Numbered from the stretch's first letter, positions 23,487-34,479 are shown. The stretch is DNA of 64,000 nt from Dastarcus helophoroides (GCA_028583605.1 CM053330.1:30465619-30529618), one strand, 5' to 3'. Made by a program: numbers and translations. Notes: generated by a model from the sequence alone, not told the origin.

Positions 23487-23722
23487 TTTTGGTGGAACCG
23501 ACTGGTCCTTGGTTATCTTCAAAAATTGAAATACAGAACTTGTCCCCTGAAACCAAGAAAGATTAAAAAACACATCAAACGTGGCTCTAACGCGTTTCGA
23601 CAGCCAAGCTGTCATGTAGTATCTCTCTGAAGATGACAGTTTGGCGTTAGAGCAACGTTTGTTGTGTTTTTTCTAATCTTTCTTGGTTTCAGGGGACAAG
23701 TTTTGTATTTCAATTTTCAAAA
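23487..23722. repeat. Foldback repeat copy, nearly full length
   Basis: The left terminus TTTGGTGGAACCGACTGGTC starts at about 23487. The left arm runs through AACGCGTTTCGACAGCCAAG, and the right arm is CTGAAGATGACAGTTTGGCG..GTTTCAGGGGACAAG. The two arms pair over most of their length, apart from a small deletion in the right arm. Confidence 0.8.
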
Positions 23723-24209
23723 TGTTGAGAAAAAAAGGTCGAAATTTTCAAATAAGAGGGGAATTAAAAAAAGGCAAAGAATTAAAAAGTCAAAATTTTT
23801 AAAAGAGCTGAAATTTAATTTTCAATAAACTGAAATTTTCGTTGTTCAAAAAAGGTTACATTTTCAAAAAAGTCATATTCTTTAAAAATCCTGTCGTTCA
23901 CAAAAAAGTCGAAATTTCGAGAAAAAAGTCGTTTTCAAAAATGTCAGTTTTGAAAAAGGCGAAGTTTTGAAATGAATCGACAATTCCAAATAAATCTTCT
24001 CAAGAAAAAAACATTTTGAAAACTGGATATTTAAAAAAAGTCGAAATTTGAAGAAATGTTAAGATTTTCAAAAATATCAATGTTTTGAAGAGAGTCGAAA
24101 TTTTGCAGTCAAAATTTTTAATAAATCTCGCAGTTTTGAAAAAGAGTCGAAATTTTAAATAAATATTTAAATAATTTTAAAACAGTTTAATAAAACTGAA
24201 ATTATATTT

Positions 24210-24304
24210 TGCTGGAACCGACTGGTCCTCGATTATCTTCAAAAATTGAAATACAAATCTTGTCCCCTGAAACCAAGAAAGATTAAAAAACACATCAAAC
24301 AAAG
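24210..24304 (+). repeat. Foldback repeat, left half (in triplication unit 1)
   Basis: Runs from TTTTGCTGGAACCGACTGGT to AAAAAACACATCAAAC, where it is cut by the duplication boundary. Confidence 0.75.
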
Positions 24305-24568
24305 GATTTGAAATGGCGAAGTTTTGAAATGAATCGACAATTCCAAATAAATCTTCTCAAGAAAAAAACATTTTGAAAACTGGATATTTAAAAAAAGTCG
24401 AAATTTGAAGAAATGTTAAGATTTTCAAAAATATCAATGTTTTGAAGAGAGTCGAAATTTTGCAGTCAAAATTTTTAATAAATCTCGCAGTTTTGAAAAA
24501 GAGTCGAAATTTTAAATAAATATTTAAATAATTTTAAAACAGTTTAATAAAACTGAAATTATATTTTG

Positions 24569-24662
24569 CTGGAACCGACTGGTCCTCGATTATCTTCAAA
24601 AATTGAAATACAAATCTTGTCCCCTGAAACCAAGAAAGATTAAAAAACACATCAAACAAAGG
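24569..24662 (+). repeat. Foldback repeat, left half (in triplication unit 2)
   Basis: Same sequence and same breakpoint as the copy at 24210-24304. Confidence 0.75.
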
Positions 24663-24937
24663 ATTTGAAAAAGGCGAAGTTTTGAAATGAATCGACAATT
24701 CCAAATAAATCTTCTCAAGAAAAAGACATTTTGAAAAGTGGATATTTAAAAAAAAAGTTGAAGTTTGGAGAAATGTCAAGATTTTCAAAAATATCAATGT
24801 TTTGAAGAGAGTCGAAATTTTGCAGTATCAAAATTTAAAATAAATGTCGTAATTTTGAAAAGGAGACGAAATTTTAAATAAATGTTTAAATAATTTCAAA
24901 ACAGTTTAATAAAACTGAAATTAGCTGAAATTATATT

Positions 24938-25168
24938 TTGGTGGAACGGACTGGTTCTCGGTTATCTTCAAAAATTGAAATACAAATTTTTTCCCTTGAA
25001 ACCAAGAAAGATTAAAAAACACAACAAAGGTTGCTCTAACGCTTTTCGATAGCCAAGCTATCGTCTTTAGGGAGATACAATATCGAAACGCGTTAGTTCA
25101 ACTTTTATTGTGTTTTTTAATCTTTCTTGGTTTCAGGTAACAAAAATTGTATTTCAATTTTTGAAATT
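24938..25168. repeat. Foldback repeat copy, full length with decayed apex
   Basis: The left terminus is TTTGGTGGAACGGACTGGTT. The left arm runs to AGCCAAGCTATCGTCTTTAG, and the right arm is ATCGAAACGCGTTAGTTCAA..TTTCTTGGTTTCAGG. It is in unit 3 of the triplication, which makes unit 3 the likely ancestral form. Confidence 0.75.
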
Positions 25169-25983
25169 ATATGGTCAAAATGATCAGAAAGGCCAAAATG
25201 GGCATTGAAAACAGTCGAAATATTCAAATATGATCAAAATTATTAGAATGTCGAAATTATGGGAAAACGTCAAAGTTTTGAAGTTACTTTGGGATTTAAA
25301 AAAGTGAAATTATTAAAAGAATCGAAAGTTTCAAAAAAGAGGACATTTTATTTTTATTGGATAGAAATTTGTGTCCAAATAATTTAAAAAGGTTAAATTT
25401 TCAAAAAAAAGCTCAAATTTTTCAAATTATCAGTTTTAAAATAGATGAAATTTGCAAATAAATCGGCATTTCCAAATAAGTGAAATTTTCAAGAAAAGTC
25501 AATATTTTGAAAGAAGTAGATATTTTGAAATAAATGGAAATTTGGGAATGTCGAATTTTTTTTTAAAAAATTGACATTTTTTAAAAAATTGACATTTTTT
25601 AAAACCAACGAAATATTTGAAAACGATGTGTAGGAATTTTCTAAACAAGACAATATGTTGAAAAATGTTTTAAAAAATTCAAAATTTTCAAAGATGAAAT
25701 TTTTCACTAGAATAATTCGAAATATTTAAGGAGTTGAAATTCCTAATCATAATTCCGAGAAAAATTGAACTTTTAAGTCTTGAATTAAACAAAAAAGGTC
25801 AACAATTCGAAAATGATCGATATTATCAAAAAGATCTGAATTTTAAAAAAAAAATCATACTTTCAAAAGGCAAATTTTTCACAAAAATAGTCGAAAGTTA
25901 CAAAAAAGTGGATATTTTAAGAAAAAGTCGAAATTTTGAAAAAGGTCGAAATTTTGAGAAAAAGTCAAGAATTTTAAAAATAT

Positions 25984-26345
25984 TGTAACGCAATGTAAAT
26001 AGAATAGAATTTAGTGAGTAAGAAAAGTTTCTAGAAAGATCTGATAGGGGGAAAGCTGCCGCGATAACGAAACAAATGGCAGATAAACGTTCCAAAAATT
26101 TCGGCAAACGATAAGCCTTATTTGCGTGATTTTTCTAGAACCCGGGAGCCAAAACTATATAAGGCGGTCAGCTTTCCCCAGAGTCAATTAGTTAGAGTCA
26201 GTCAGTGTAATTGGTGAGTTAGTAGTTAGAAGCAAATAAGTGAGTTCATTATTCAGTTGTAGTGTACCGAGTTTAGTCTGGTAATGAAGTGGGTCTTATT
26301 CAGTTCACGTGTTAATAATAATCTCGAACCGATAAGCTCGTAACA
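25984..26345 (+). mobile_element. Solo LTR, Gypsy-type (copy 2)
   Basis: The block begins TGTAACG, ends CGTAACA and has a perfect 4-bp ATAT duplication (25980-25983 and 26346-26349). It contains a TATA box CTATATAAGGCGG (about 26155), TTCTAGAA boxes at 26029-26036 and 26133-26140, and TTCCAAAAATTTC (26090-26102), where the central GAA of the HSE-like box has become AAA. It sits exactly at the joint of a 1.2-kb tandem duplication of array DNA. Solo status is inferred from the lack of an internal region. Confidence 0.9.
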
Positions 26346-26349
26346 ATAT

Positions 26350-27420
26350 CAATGTTTTGAAGAAATTTGAAATTTTGCAATGTCAAAATTTTTAAAAAGA
26401 GATTTTGAAAAAGAGACTAAATTTTTAATAAATGTTTAAATAATTTTAAAACAGGTTAATAAAACTGAAGTAAGCTGAAATCATAATTTGGTGGAACGGA
26501 CTGGTCTTTGGTTATCTACAAAAATTGAAATGCAAATCTTGTCCCTTGGTTTCAGGGGACAAGGTTTATATTTCAATTTTTGAAATTATATGGTCAAAGT
26601 GTTCAGAAAGGCCAAAATGGGGATTAAAAACAGTCGAAATATTCAAATATGATCAAAATGTTCAGAAAGTTAAAAATTTTGGGAAAAAGTCCAAGTTTTA
26701 AAGTTACCTCGGGATTAAAAAAAAAAGTTGAATCTAAATTTTCAAAAAAGATGACATTTTATTTTGAATATTCAAAAATTTTTAAAAAGATTCAATTTAC
26801 AAAAAAAAGTCAGAATTTTTCAAAAATTGACGTTCTTTCGAAAGAAGGTTCAAATTTTTCAAATTATCAGAGTTTTAAAGTATATGAAATTTACAAATAA
26901 GTCGGCATTTCCAAATAGGTTAAATTTTCGAGAAAAGTAAATATTTTGAAAAAAGGAAAACAGTAGATATTTTGAAATAAATGGAAATTTGGAAATGTCG
27001 AAATTTTTTTAAAAAATTGACATTTTTTAAAAACGTCGAAATTTTTGAAAATGGTGTATAGGATTTTTTAGAAAAAAGTCAAATTGTTGAAAAGAGTCAA
27101 AATTTTGAAAGAACTTCAAAATTTTTAAAAATAAAACTTTTCACTAGAAAAATTTGAAATATTTAAGGAGTTGAAATTTTTAATCATTATTTCGGGAGAA
27201 ATTGAACTTTTAAGAAAATTTTAAGTCTGAAATTAAAAAATAGGGTCAATATTTTGAAAATGTTTGATATTAGCAAGGTCTAAATTTAAAAAAAATCATG
27301 TTTTCAAAAGTCATATTTTACAAAAAAAAATGGTCGAAAGTTGCAAAAAAGTGGATATTTCAAGAGAAAGTCAAGATTTTGAAAAGGTCGAAATTTTAAG
27401 AAAAGTAAAAAATTCAAATT
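26350..27420 (+). repeat. Second unit of a tandem duplication of about 1.2 kb
   Basis: The sequence after the solo LTR follows the order of 24784-25983. It reads CAATGTTTTGAAG, then foldback terminus, TTATATGGTCAA, AGAAAGGCCAAAATGGG, CAGTCGAAATATTCAAATAT, GAAATTTGGAAATGTCGAA and ACTTTTCACTAGAA. Divergence is clearly higher than in the 358-bp units. The LTR insertion therefore postdates, or marks, the joint between the two units. Confidence 0.7.
26487..26580 (+). repeat. Foldback repeat, internally deleted
   Basis: The left terminus (TTTGGTGGAACGGACTGGTC) joins after CTTGTCCCTTGG directly to the right-arm end TTTCAGGGGACAAGG. The whole apex is gone. Confidence 0.7.
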
Positions 27421-28020
27421 TTGACAAATGGAAATAAGTTTTTTAAAATAATTGCAAATATTGAAAAGAAGTATTTTTAAAGTCATAATTTCGAGAAAAA
27501 GTTCAAAGGTGGACACTTTAAAAAGTAGTAGCAATTAAAAAAAAGACAATTATTCAAAAATAATCAACATTTCCAAAAAAAAATGAGAGTTGGCCAAAGG
27601 TAAATTTCCAAATTCGAAATATTCAAAGGGGCTTGACATTTTCATTTAGTTGACATTTCCATTTGGAGAAGATATTGAAATATTGAAAAAAATCACATCA
27701 TCAAAATGTCGAAATTTTGAAAAGGTCAATATTTTTTGAAGTTGATATGGACTTTCAAAAAAGCCACATTTTGATGGAAGTCTTAATTTCCAAAGAAGAA
27801 ATTTTCAAAAAAAAAAAACTAAGGTAAGGGAAATCGGCATTTCCAACAAACGCGAAATTTTTAAAAGGCATCATATGATTCTTCAAGAAGGTCGAAATTT
27901 TCATAAAATCTACATTTTAGAAAAGTTAAAATTTTTAAAAAAGTAATTTTCAGAAAATAAACTCTAATTCTTCAAACATGGCTAATATAAATGCTTCAAA
28001 AAAAAAACGATTTCAAATAT
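27420..28020 (+). other. A-rich array, no gene
   Basis: A-rich motif array. No gene or new repeat type seen. Confidence 0.4.
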
Positions 28021-28032
28021 TGGTGGAACGGG

Positions 28033-28827
28033 CTTCTTCCAAAAGTTTCTACCTTATCAAAATATCGACGTAATTTCGACTTTTTTTTTTAAATTCGACT
28101 TTTCCTTCAAATTTGATTTTTTCTGAAAAATTTGATTTTTTCTGAAACATTCGATTTTTTCTAAAAAATTTGATTTTTTCTGAAAAATTTGATTTTTTCT
28201 GAAACATTCGATTTTTTCTAAAAAAAATTCGATTTTTTTATATCTCCGTTTTTCGATGATTTGATTTTCTACAAAATTTAAAAAGTTTTTCTCGAAATTA
28301 TGCTAACAAAAAATGTAATCTCTTTTACCTCAAAATATTTTGAAAATGTAAACTCTGAAGTTATTTGAAAATTGAAATACAAATATTGTCCCCTGAAACC
28401 AAGAAAAATTAAAAATCACAGTAGAGGTTGCTCTAACGCCTTTCGATATCCAAGCTATGATCTTCAGAAATATGTGTTTGTGTTTTTTAATCTTTCTTGG
28501 TTTCAGGGGACATGATTTGTATTTCAATTTTCAAATAACTTCAGAGTTTACATTTTCAAAATATTTTTAGGTAAAAGAGATTAAATTTTTCGTTAGCATA
28601 ATTTCGAGAAAAACTTTTTAAATTTTGTAGAAAATCAAATCATCGAAAAACGGAGATATAAAAAAATCGAATGTTTCAGAAAAAATCGAATTTTTCAGAA
28701 AAAATCAAATTTTTCAGAAAAAATCAAATTTTTATGAAAAAATCAGATTTGTAGAAAAAGTCGAATTTTTCAAAAAAAAGTGGAAATTACATCGATATTT
28801 TGATAAAGTAGAAACTTTTGGAAGAAG
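28033..28827. repeat. 795-bp inverted repeat centred on a foldback element
   Basis: Everything outside the foldback core (28368-28545) is also mirrored. CTTCTTCCAAAAGTTTCTAC at 28033 pairs with the reverse complement at about 28808-28827. Inside are repeated AATTTGATTTTTTCTGA words (28110-28230) against TCAGAAAAAATCAAATTT words (28670-28750), then ATCTCCGTTTTTCGATGATT against AATCATCGAAAAACGGAGAT, and AACTCTGAAGTTATTTGAAA against its complement. Arms are about 310-350 bp with few mismatches. A transcript would fold into one very long hairpin. The arms are much longer than in other family copies, so flanking array DNA was drawn into the palindrome. Confidence 0.85.
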
Positions 28828-28829
28828 TA

Positions 28830-29440
28830 AAACATTCCAAAAAAACCGAAACTTTAAATAAAAATCAGATGTGAAATAAAATTAACATTTTCAAATAATC
28901 GTTGAAATTTGCAGGAAAACTCAAACTGTAAATTCTTCAAAAAAAAATGTCTAAAAAGTGATATTTCAAACAAAAGCCAAACATTAAAAAACAAAATTTT
29001 GAAAAATGGTAAAAAAAATGCTAAAATTTTCAAAAAAATCTCAAAGTTTTCAGTCCTGCTTTTTCCTTCGTACCATCTAAGTAACAATTAAGATTTTGCA
29101 TACAAATAAACTCCAATTAATTGTATAAGAAAAAGTTAACTGAATTATTTACAGAAACAATTGGTCCAATTTCGACCACAGGAAGTCTAGTTAAATAAAA
29201 GTAGAAATATACGAACCAAAATTTTCAAATAAGTCGATATTTAAAAAAAAAGATTTTAAAAACAAGTTTAGGTTTTTGATCGTTGAAAATTTTCAGAAAA
29301 ACTGGAAATTTTGAAAAATAAGAATATTGGAAATAAGTTGACATGTTCAGGCAAAATTTTGAAAACGTTTACATTTTCAAAAAAGTCGAATTTTTGAAAG
29401 ATTCGAATTGTTGAAGAGTTGAAATCAATTAATTTTTTTT
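28830..29440 (+). other. A-rich degenerate array
   Basis: Continues the A-rich motif array. No gene. Confidence 0.4.
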
Positions 29441-30600
29441 ATCGATGTCTTTGTGCTGTTTCGAAAAATATTCATGTTATTGAAAATGATGAAACTATTT
29501 ACTTCCGGAAGACGATTTTTTTGTAAAATTTGTCAAAATATTGGTTTTTTCTTTTTATTTCAGATGTTTTTAGTTTGTCAATAGCTTCATTTTTTTAAGA
29601 ATTTGGTTTCTAAACAAAACTCGGACAACATCAACGAAAAGTAATTATTAATCATGTCAAGTAGTCCACGAAAATAAATGATTATTTTTCTTCCACTTTC
29701 AAATGTTCTTTGTTTTCGAAATTTTAAGATTTTTTATAATTTTTCAGAACTATCTTATAACTTACTTTTTAGGAATTTAATTTTTTGAAAATTTGGACTT
29801 ACTTCAAAATCTTGAATTGAATTTTAAATCCAATTTCTTTTTCTAAAATTAAAAATTGTACCTAATTGGAGATTTTTTTTCAAAATTTATAAAATTCAAA
29901 CTTTCATTACATTGTCCACTTTTTTAAGTTTTAATTTCTCTTTTTGATTTTATTTTTGGAATTTATGCTTTTATCTGAAAAATCGGTTGTTAAAAATCTC
30001 TCTAAGTTTTTTCGGTATTTCGAATTATCCATTGTTTTTTACCTTTGAGATCCTTATTGTCTTGAATTGCACATTTTTTTTATTTTAGCTTAACGATTTT
30101 ACTTTTGAAAAACATTTTTTGATGCACGATTATAAGATTCTTAAAACGTCACCTCATGACATTTGACAAAAATAGATTAGTAGTTTTTTTTACATACAAA
30201 CGAAAAACACAGATTGAAATATAAATGATCAAACAATTAAGCCAAAATACAAAATAGTAAAAAAAATATTTTGGTAAAATATAAAGGTATAAAAATTTTT
30301 TATTTAAATTTGTTTGAAATTCTTTTGGTTTCGGCATTAAAAAAAGACATTTGAAATTTCGACTTATTTCTAATTGTGGTCTTACTAGACTTAAAATTAC
30401 TGTTTCTTTTACGTTTCTACCTACACATATTATCGTCTTTTTTATTGAAAAATTTTCGATAATTCGGTACTTTTAAATTTCAGTTCAATTTTTTACCAAA
30501 TTTTGATCTGTTTCCGTAATAAAACTGTTTCGTCTGTTTCACTTTTTTTCCCCTAAAAAGTCGAACATAATCTAAACGTTCGAAATGTTAATGTTTTTGT
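29440..30600. other. T-rich AT DNA, no gene seen
   Basis: Mixed T-rich low-complexity DNA. The minus-strand open frame at 30149-30337 is hydrophobic and has no recognisable domain or context. Confidence 0.4.
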
Positions 30601-31300
30601 TTCCCCCTGTTAAGTTTAGCAGCGTCTTTCTTGCCCCCCTGATCGTTGCTAATTCACTGAGTAGAGCGCAGATATAAGACCGTCTTTATGTAGTTTATCT
30701 CAGGCGCAACTAATCGTAAAGGCGGAATAAGTACTTTATAAATTAATTTTAAATTGCAGTAGTTACACCGTGGTTTGCCGCTTTTAACGTTATTATGAAC
30801 TAACGACGGCACTGACATTACCAGGTTAATTTTATCCAGACGCTTCTTGGCAAACTCTTGGGGAGACCATTTGGTCTGAATATGAATATTGATAAACGAG
30901 AAAACATTTAGCTAATAGATTCAGAATGCAGTCGTTAGAGCTAATTTATGAGCTATTGTACTTTAATCTCTCATTCAATGTGTCTTTATTATGCAAACAG
31001 TTTCTAAATTTAATGTTGCATAATTCAATGCTGGTGCAGTGACATTTATAATACAAATCGCCGACTGCATTGTTTTCAATTTTGAGAAAAATTCGATTCT
31101 AACGAAGGCTAAATGCCATAATTATGCAAGATCGCGTTTTAGATCAGAAGTTAAATATTGTTTACAGTGGCGTAGCTAGGAATCAAAGGACTCTTCTGCA
31201 AGGAAGTTTTCTACTTAAAATGGATGATTTTTTGCAGGCTGCTGTCTGGAATTTTCTCCAGACGGGGCTGAGGTCTCAAAGAATAAACAATAATATTTAT
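30600..31300. other. Higher-complexity island, candidate conserved non-coding DNA
   Basis: A sharp change from array DNA to mixed sequence, with no repeats seen and no coding potential (for example around CGCAACTAATCGTAAAGGCG at 30704). A possible intronic regulatory region, by contrast with its surroundings only. Confidence 0.3.
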
Positions 31301-31307
31301 ATTGTAA

Positions 31308-31507
31308 AAATTGAAATACACATTTTGTTCCCTGAAACCAAGCAAGATTAAAAAACACAACAATGGTTGCTCTAACGCGTTTGGATAGCCAAGCTATCGC
31401 GTTAGAGCAACCATTGTTGTGTTTTTTAATTTTTCTTGATTTCAGGGAACAAGATTTGTTTTTCGATTTTTGAACATAACCAAGGACCAGTCCGTTCCAC
31501 CAAAATC
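31308..31507. repeat. Foldback repeat, near-perfect hairpin
   Basis: The left arm (TTGTTCCCTGAAACCAAGCA..TTGCTCTAACGCGTTTGGAT) meets the right arm (GCGTTAGAGCAACCATTGTT..GGACCAGTCCGTTCCACC) with almost no loop. A change specific to this copy (CAATGGTTGC against the family's CAAAGGTTGC) appears on both arms. That fits copying or gene conversion between the arms. Confidence 0.85.
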
Positions 31508-31679
31508 CATATTGTGCATCTAAGAACCGTTCATAAATTAATTTTGAGTATTTTAGACTCCTTCTAAGGAATTCGATCCTGGTCCTTATTTCCAAACCCG
31601 GGATTTTGAGATTATATTTAATCAATCCGCGGATCCCAGGATTATTTCCGTATTGAGGGTTACAAATAAAAAAACCGGC

Positions 31680-33170
31680 CTTTCAACCCATAAATCAAAA
31701 TTTAGAGAAAAATCAAATCACTAAAATTAAAACTCGAAATTTTCATATTAAATTTTGAATAAAATCCAAATGTATAAAATAGTGCAAAAATAAATGTCAG
31801 AATTTTTTGAGAAATCTCGAAAATTTTCCAATTTTGAATTTTGAAAGAAAAACTGAATTAAAGAAAATCGTAAATTTGAAATATTCAAATTTTCAAAAAA
31901 GCCGAATTTTTTATAAGTTTAAATATTGAAGAAAATTTAAATTATCAGAAATGAAAGCCTCTAAAAATGCTTAAACTATTGAAAAGTTAAAATTTTGGAA
32001 ACATTTAAATTTTTCAAAAAAACGAAAATTTGAAAGGTGAAATTTAAAAGTCAAAATTTTCAAAAAAAGGAGGCGCAATATTGAAAACTAGTAGAAATGT
32101 TGGAGAATATCGAAATTTTGGAAAAAAACGAGATTTACGAGAAAGGATTGAAAAATTGAAGATAAGGCGAAATTTTCAAAAAATTCGAAATTGAAGAAAA
32201 AGATAAAATTTTAAAAAATGCACGGAATTTTTCAAAACGTTAAAATTTTTAAAAGAGTCAAATTTGTTTAACAAATCAAAATTTTAAAGGTGTCAAAAAT
32301 TTGAAAAATGTCAAAATTTTCATAGAAAGTTAAAATTTCCAGAAAAAATCTGAGATTTTAAAAGTAAAAATTTTCAAAAAAAAGGGGGCACAATCTTGAA
32401 AGCTAGTAGAAATGTTGGAGAATATCCAAATTTTGAAAAAAAACGAGATTTACGAAAAAGGATTAAAAAACTGAAAATATGGCGAAATTTTCAAAAAGTT
32501 CGAAATTGTAGAAAAAGATAAAATTTAAACAAATGCACGGAATTCTTCAAAACGTCAACATTTTTAAAAGATTCAAATTTGTTTAACAAATCAAAATTTT
32601 AAAGGTGTCAAAAATTTGAAAAATGTCAAAATTTTCATAGAAAGTTAAAATTCTCAGAAAAAAAATCTGAGATTTTAAAAAATTTGGACATTTTAAATAA
32701 AATTCAAACATTGAAGAAATCGGTAATCTCAGAAATTCTAAAATTTGTAAAAGTGGCGAAATTTTCGCAAAAATTCGTAGTTTTAAAAAAAGTTGAAATT
32801 TTAAATTTAAACATTCAATTTTCACATTACCGTTGATTTAAAAAAAAATTAAACTTGTGAACTTAACTGGAACTGGAAGTTCCAGGAAAAGATAGAAATT
32901 TTGATAAACTAGAAATTTATAGAAAATATGCTCGAATTTACAAGTTTCAAAAATTGAAATTAAAGTAAGATTTTTTTTAAGCACAAATTTTGACAAAAAT
33001 AGGAAATTTATTAAGATAGTCCAAATTTTAAAACGGTATTTTCAAAAAATGGTCTACACTTCGAATTTAAACTCGAAACGAAAGACATTGAGATTTAAAA
33101 AAAAACGAAATTTTTATAAAAGTCTAAATTTTAGAAATTTGAAATTTTCAAAAAAAAGGTTAAAACTTTG
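31680..33170 (+). repeat. A-rich array with a 315-bp tandem duplication
   Basis: Two units with the shared phrase CTAGTAGAAATGTTGGAGAA at 32088 and 32403 give a 315-bp period over about 32050-32680, with around one change in ten to fifteen bases. The rest is the usual A-rich motif array. Confidence 0.7.
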
Positions 33171-33268
33171 AAACTGAGTTACCGTACTCTGATGTTTTGA
33201 AATTGGCCTTTTCTTTCTTTCGTTTTTTGCATATTCCCTCATATTCCTCTTTTCATTTTTCTTTTCTT

Positions 33269-33313
33269 TGTTCCTGAAGAAGCCCCCTACGATGGTGGGC
33301 GAAACGTCGAACA
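33269..33313 (+). ncRNA. Hammerhead-ribozyme-like motif (unverified)
   Basis: The order is stem I strand TGTTC (33269-33273), core CTGAAGA (33274-33280), one extra A, hairpin GCCC..GGGC (33282-33300), GAA (33301-33303), ACGT, a C at 33308 in the cleavage-site position, then GAACA (33309-33313), which pairs with TGTTC over 5 bp. This matches the type-I hammerhead order, where the core consensus is CUGANGA and GAA. Deviations: an extra base between the core and stem II, and a stem III of only ACGU, which would favour action as a dimer. No larger element was recognised around it. Confidence 0.35.
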
Positions 33314-33319
33314 CTTTTA

Positions 33320-34475
33320 GAAATTTTAGAATATTTCAATTTTTTGGAAACTTTACTTTTTTTGGAAAATTTCTACTTTTTTCAATGAAAGTTTTTTTTA
33401 ATTTTGATTTCGATATTTTTTTTCAAAAAAATTTTTTTTTTTAATTTTTATTTCGGCATTCGACAAGTTTTTCGAAAGTATAACTTTTTCAAAATTTCAC
33501 TTTTTTCTTAAAATATTGCCTTCTTTGATTTGACTCTTGGAACTTTTTTTTTAATTTGCCACCTTTTAAAATATTCGAATTTTTATTTTATGTTTTTAAA
33601 AATTTCATCTTTTTTTCGAAATTTTCTAAAAAATTCTGCTATTTGTGATTCTGAAATTTTAAAATTTCTACCGTTGCAAACTTTCATTTTATTTTTTCAG
33701 CTCCGACTTTCTTCAAAATTTCGACTGTGTGTTTTGTTGAAAATTTTGGTTTTTTAAATCTCGTTAATTCTTCAAAAATTAAATTAAAAATTTCGATTTT
33801 TTATTTAGAAAAACTAATAATCAAATAAACCATAATTCTAAGAAACAAAAACTTCGATAAATAAGTCAAGATGCCTAGAAAAATCGAAATTTTGTTGTTT
33901 GTAGTCGAACATTCAGAAAGGAATGAAATTGAAATCGATTTTTTTGGGAATAAAAATCGAAATTTCGCAAAATTAAACAATAATGAAATAAATGTTGCTG
34001 AAGATTTGAGTTTACAACAGAAATAAAAAAAAACGTGAAATTTAAAGCTGGGAACTTGTTTAAAAATTTTAAATTTGAACTCTAAATTTCGAGAAAAAAA
34101 TTCGGGATTAATTTTCGAAGTAAAATTAAAGTCACTAAAACTGAAATTTCAAGTTAATTCATGTCATAATTTAGAAAAAAAGATGATTGAAATGAATTTT
34201 GAGATAAAAAAAATTCAAAAAGAGCACCAATAACAGAATTCAAATCGAACTTTTGGGAATAAAAATCGAAATTTCTCATAAAAAACAATATTAATATGCA
34301 TTTTTTTGATCTTTCTAGTTTGCCAGAGAAATTAAAAAAAAAATCAAAATTAAAGACTGGGAAAATAAGTTTCAAAAGAACAGCAATAAAAAAAATGTCT
34401 ACTAGTTTCGGGTCGAAATTTCGAAATAAGTGAATATTTCTACAAAAAACAAAAATTCAAACACTTCGAGTGCAA
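33320..34475. repeat. Degenerate arrays with a polarity flip
   Basis: T-rich motif words on plus to about 33800, then A-rich words to 34475. No gene. Confidence 0.45.
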
Positions 34476-34479
34476 CGAA

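Larger units (their letters stand above)
23960..25030 (+). repeat. 358-bp tandem triplication
   Basis: Units start at the phrase CGAAGTTTTGAAATGAATCG at 23960, 24317 and 24675. The first two units look identical by eye over about 357 bp. The third shows scattered changes and runs into a complete foldback element. Each unit carries the left half of a foldback element (24210-24304, 24569-24662) cut at CACATCAAAC, so the duplication happened after that insertion. Confidence 0.85.
21885..28020 (+). repeat. Long A-rich degenerate motif array
   Basis: About 6 kb of plus-strand GAAATTTTCAAAAAAGTCGA-like words in loose tandem, with spacing near 20 bp. It is interrupted by foldback copies, a mixed block (about 22320-22960) and a solo LTR. 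Higher-order duplications lie inside: 358 bp x3 at 23960-25030 and about 1.2 kb x2 at 24784-27420. Open frames are Lys/Phe/Ile/Asn-rich on either strand and look non-coding. Confidence 0.6.

Noticed and set aside
31124..31351. 75-codon open frame
   Set aside because: Ends inside a foldback repeat; no domain.
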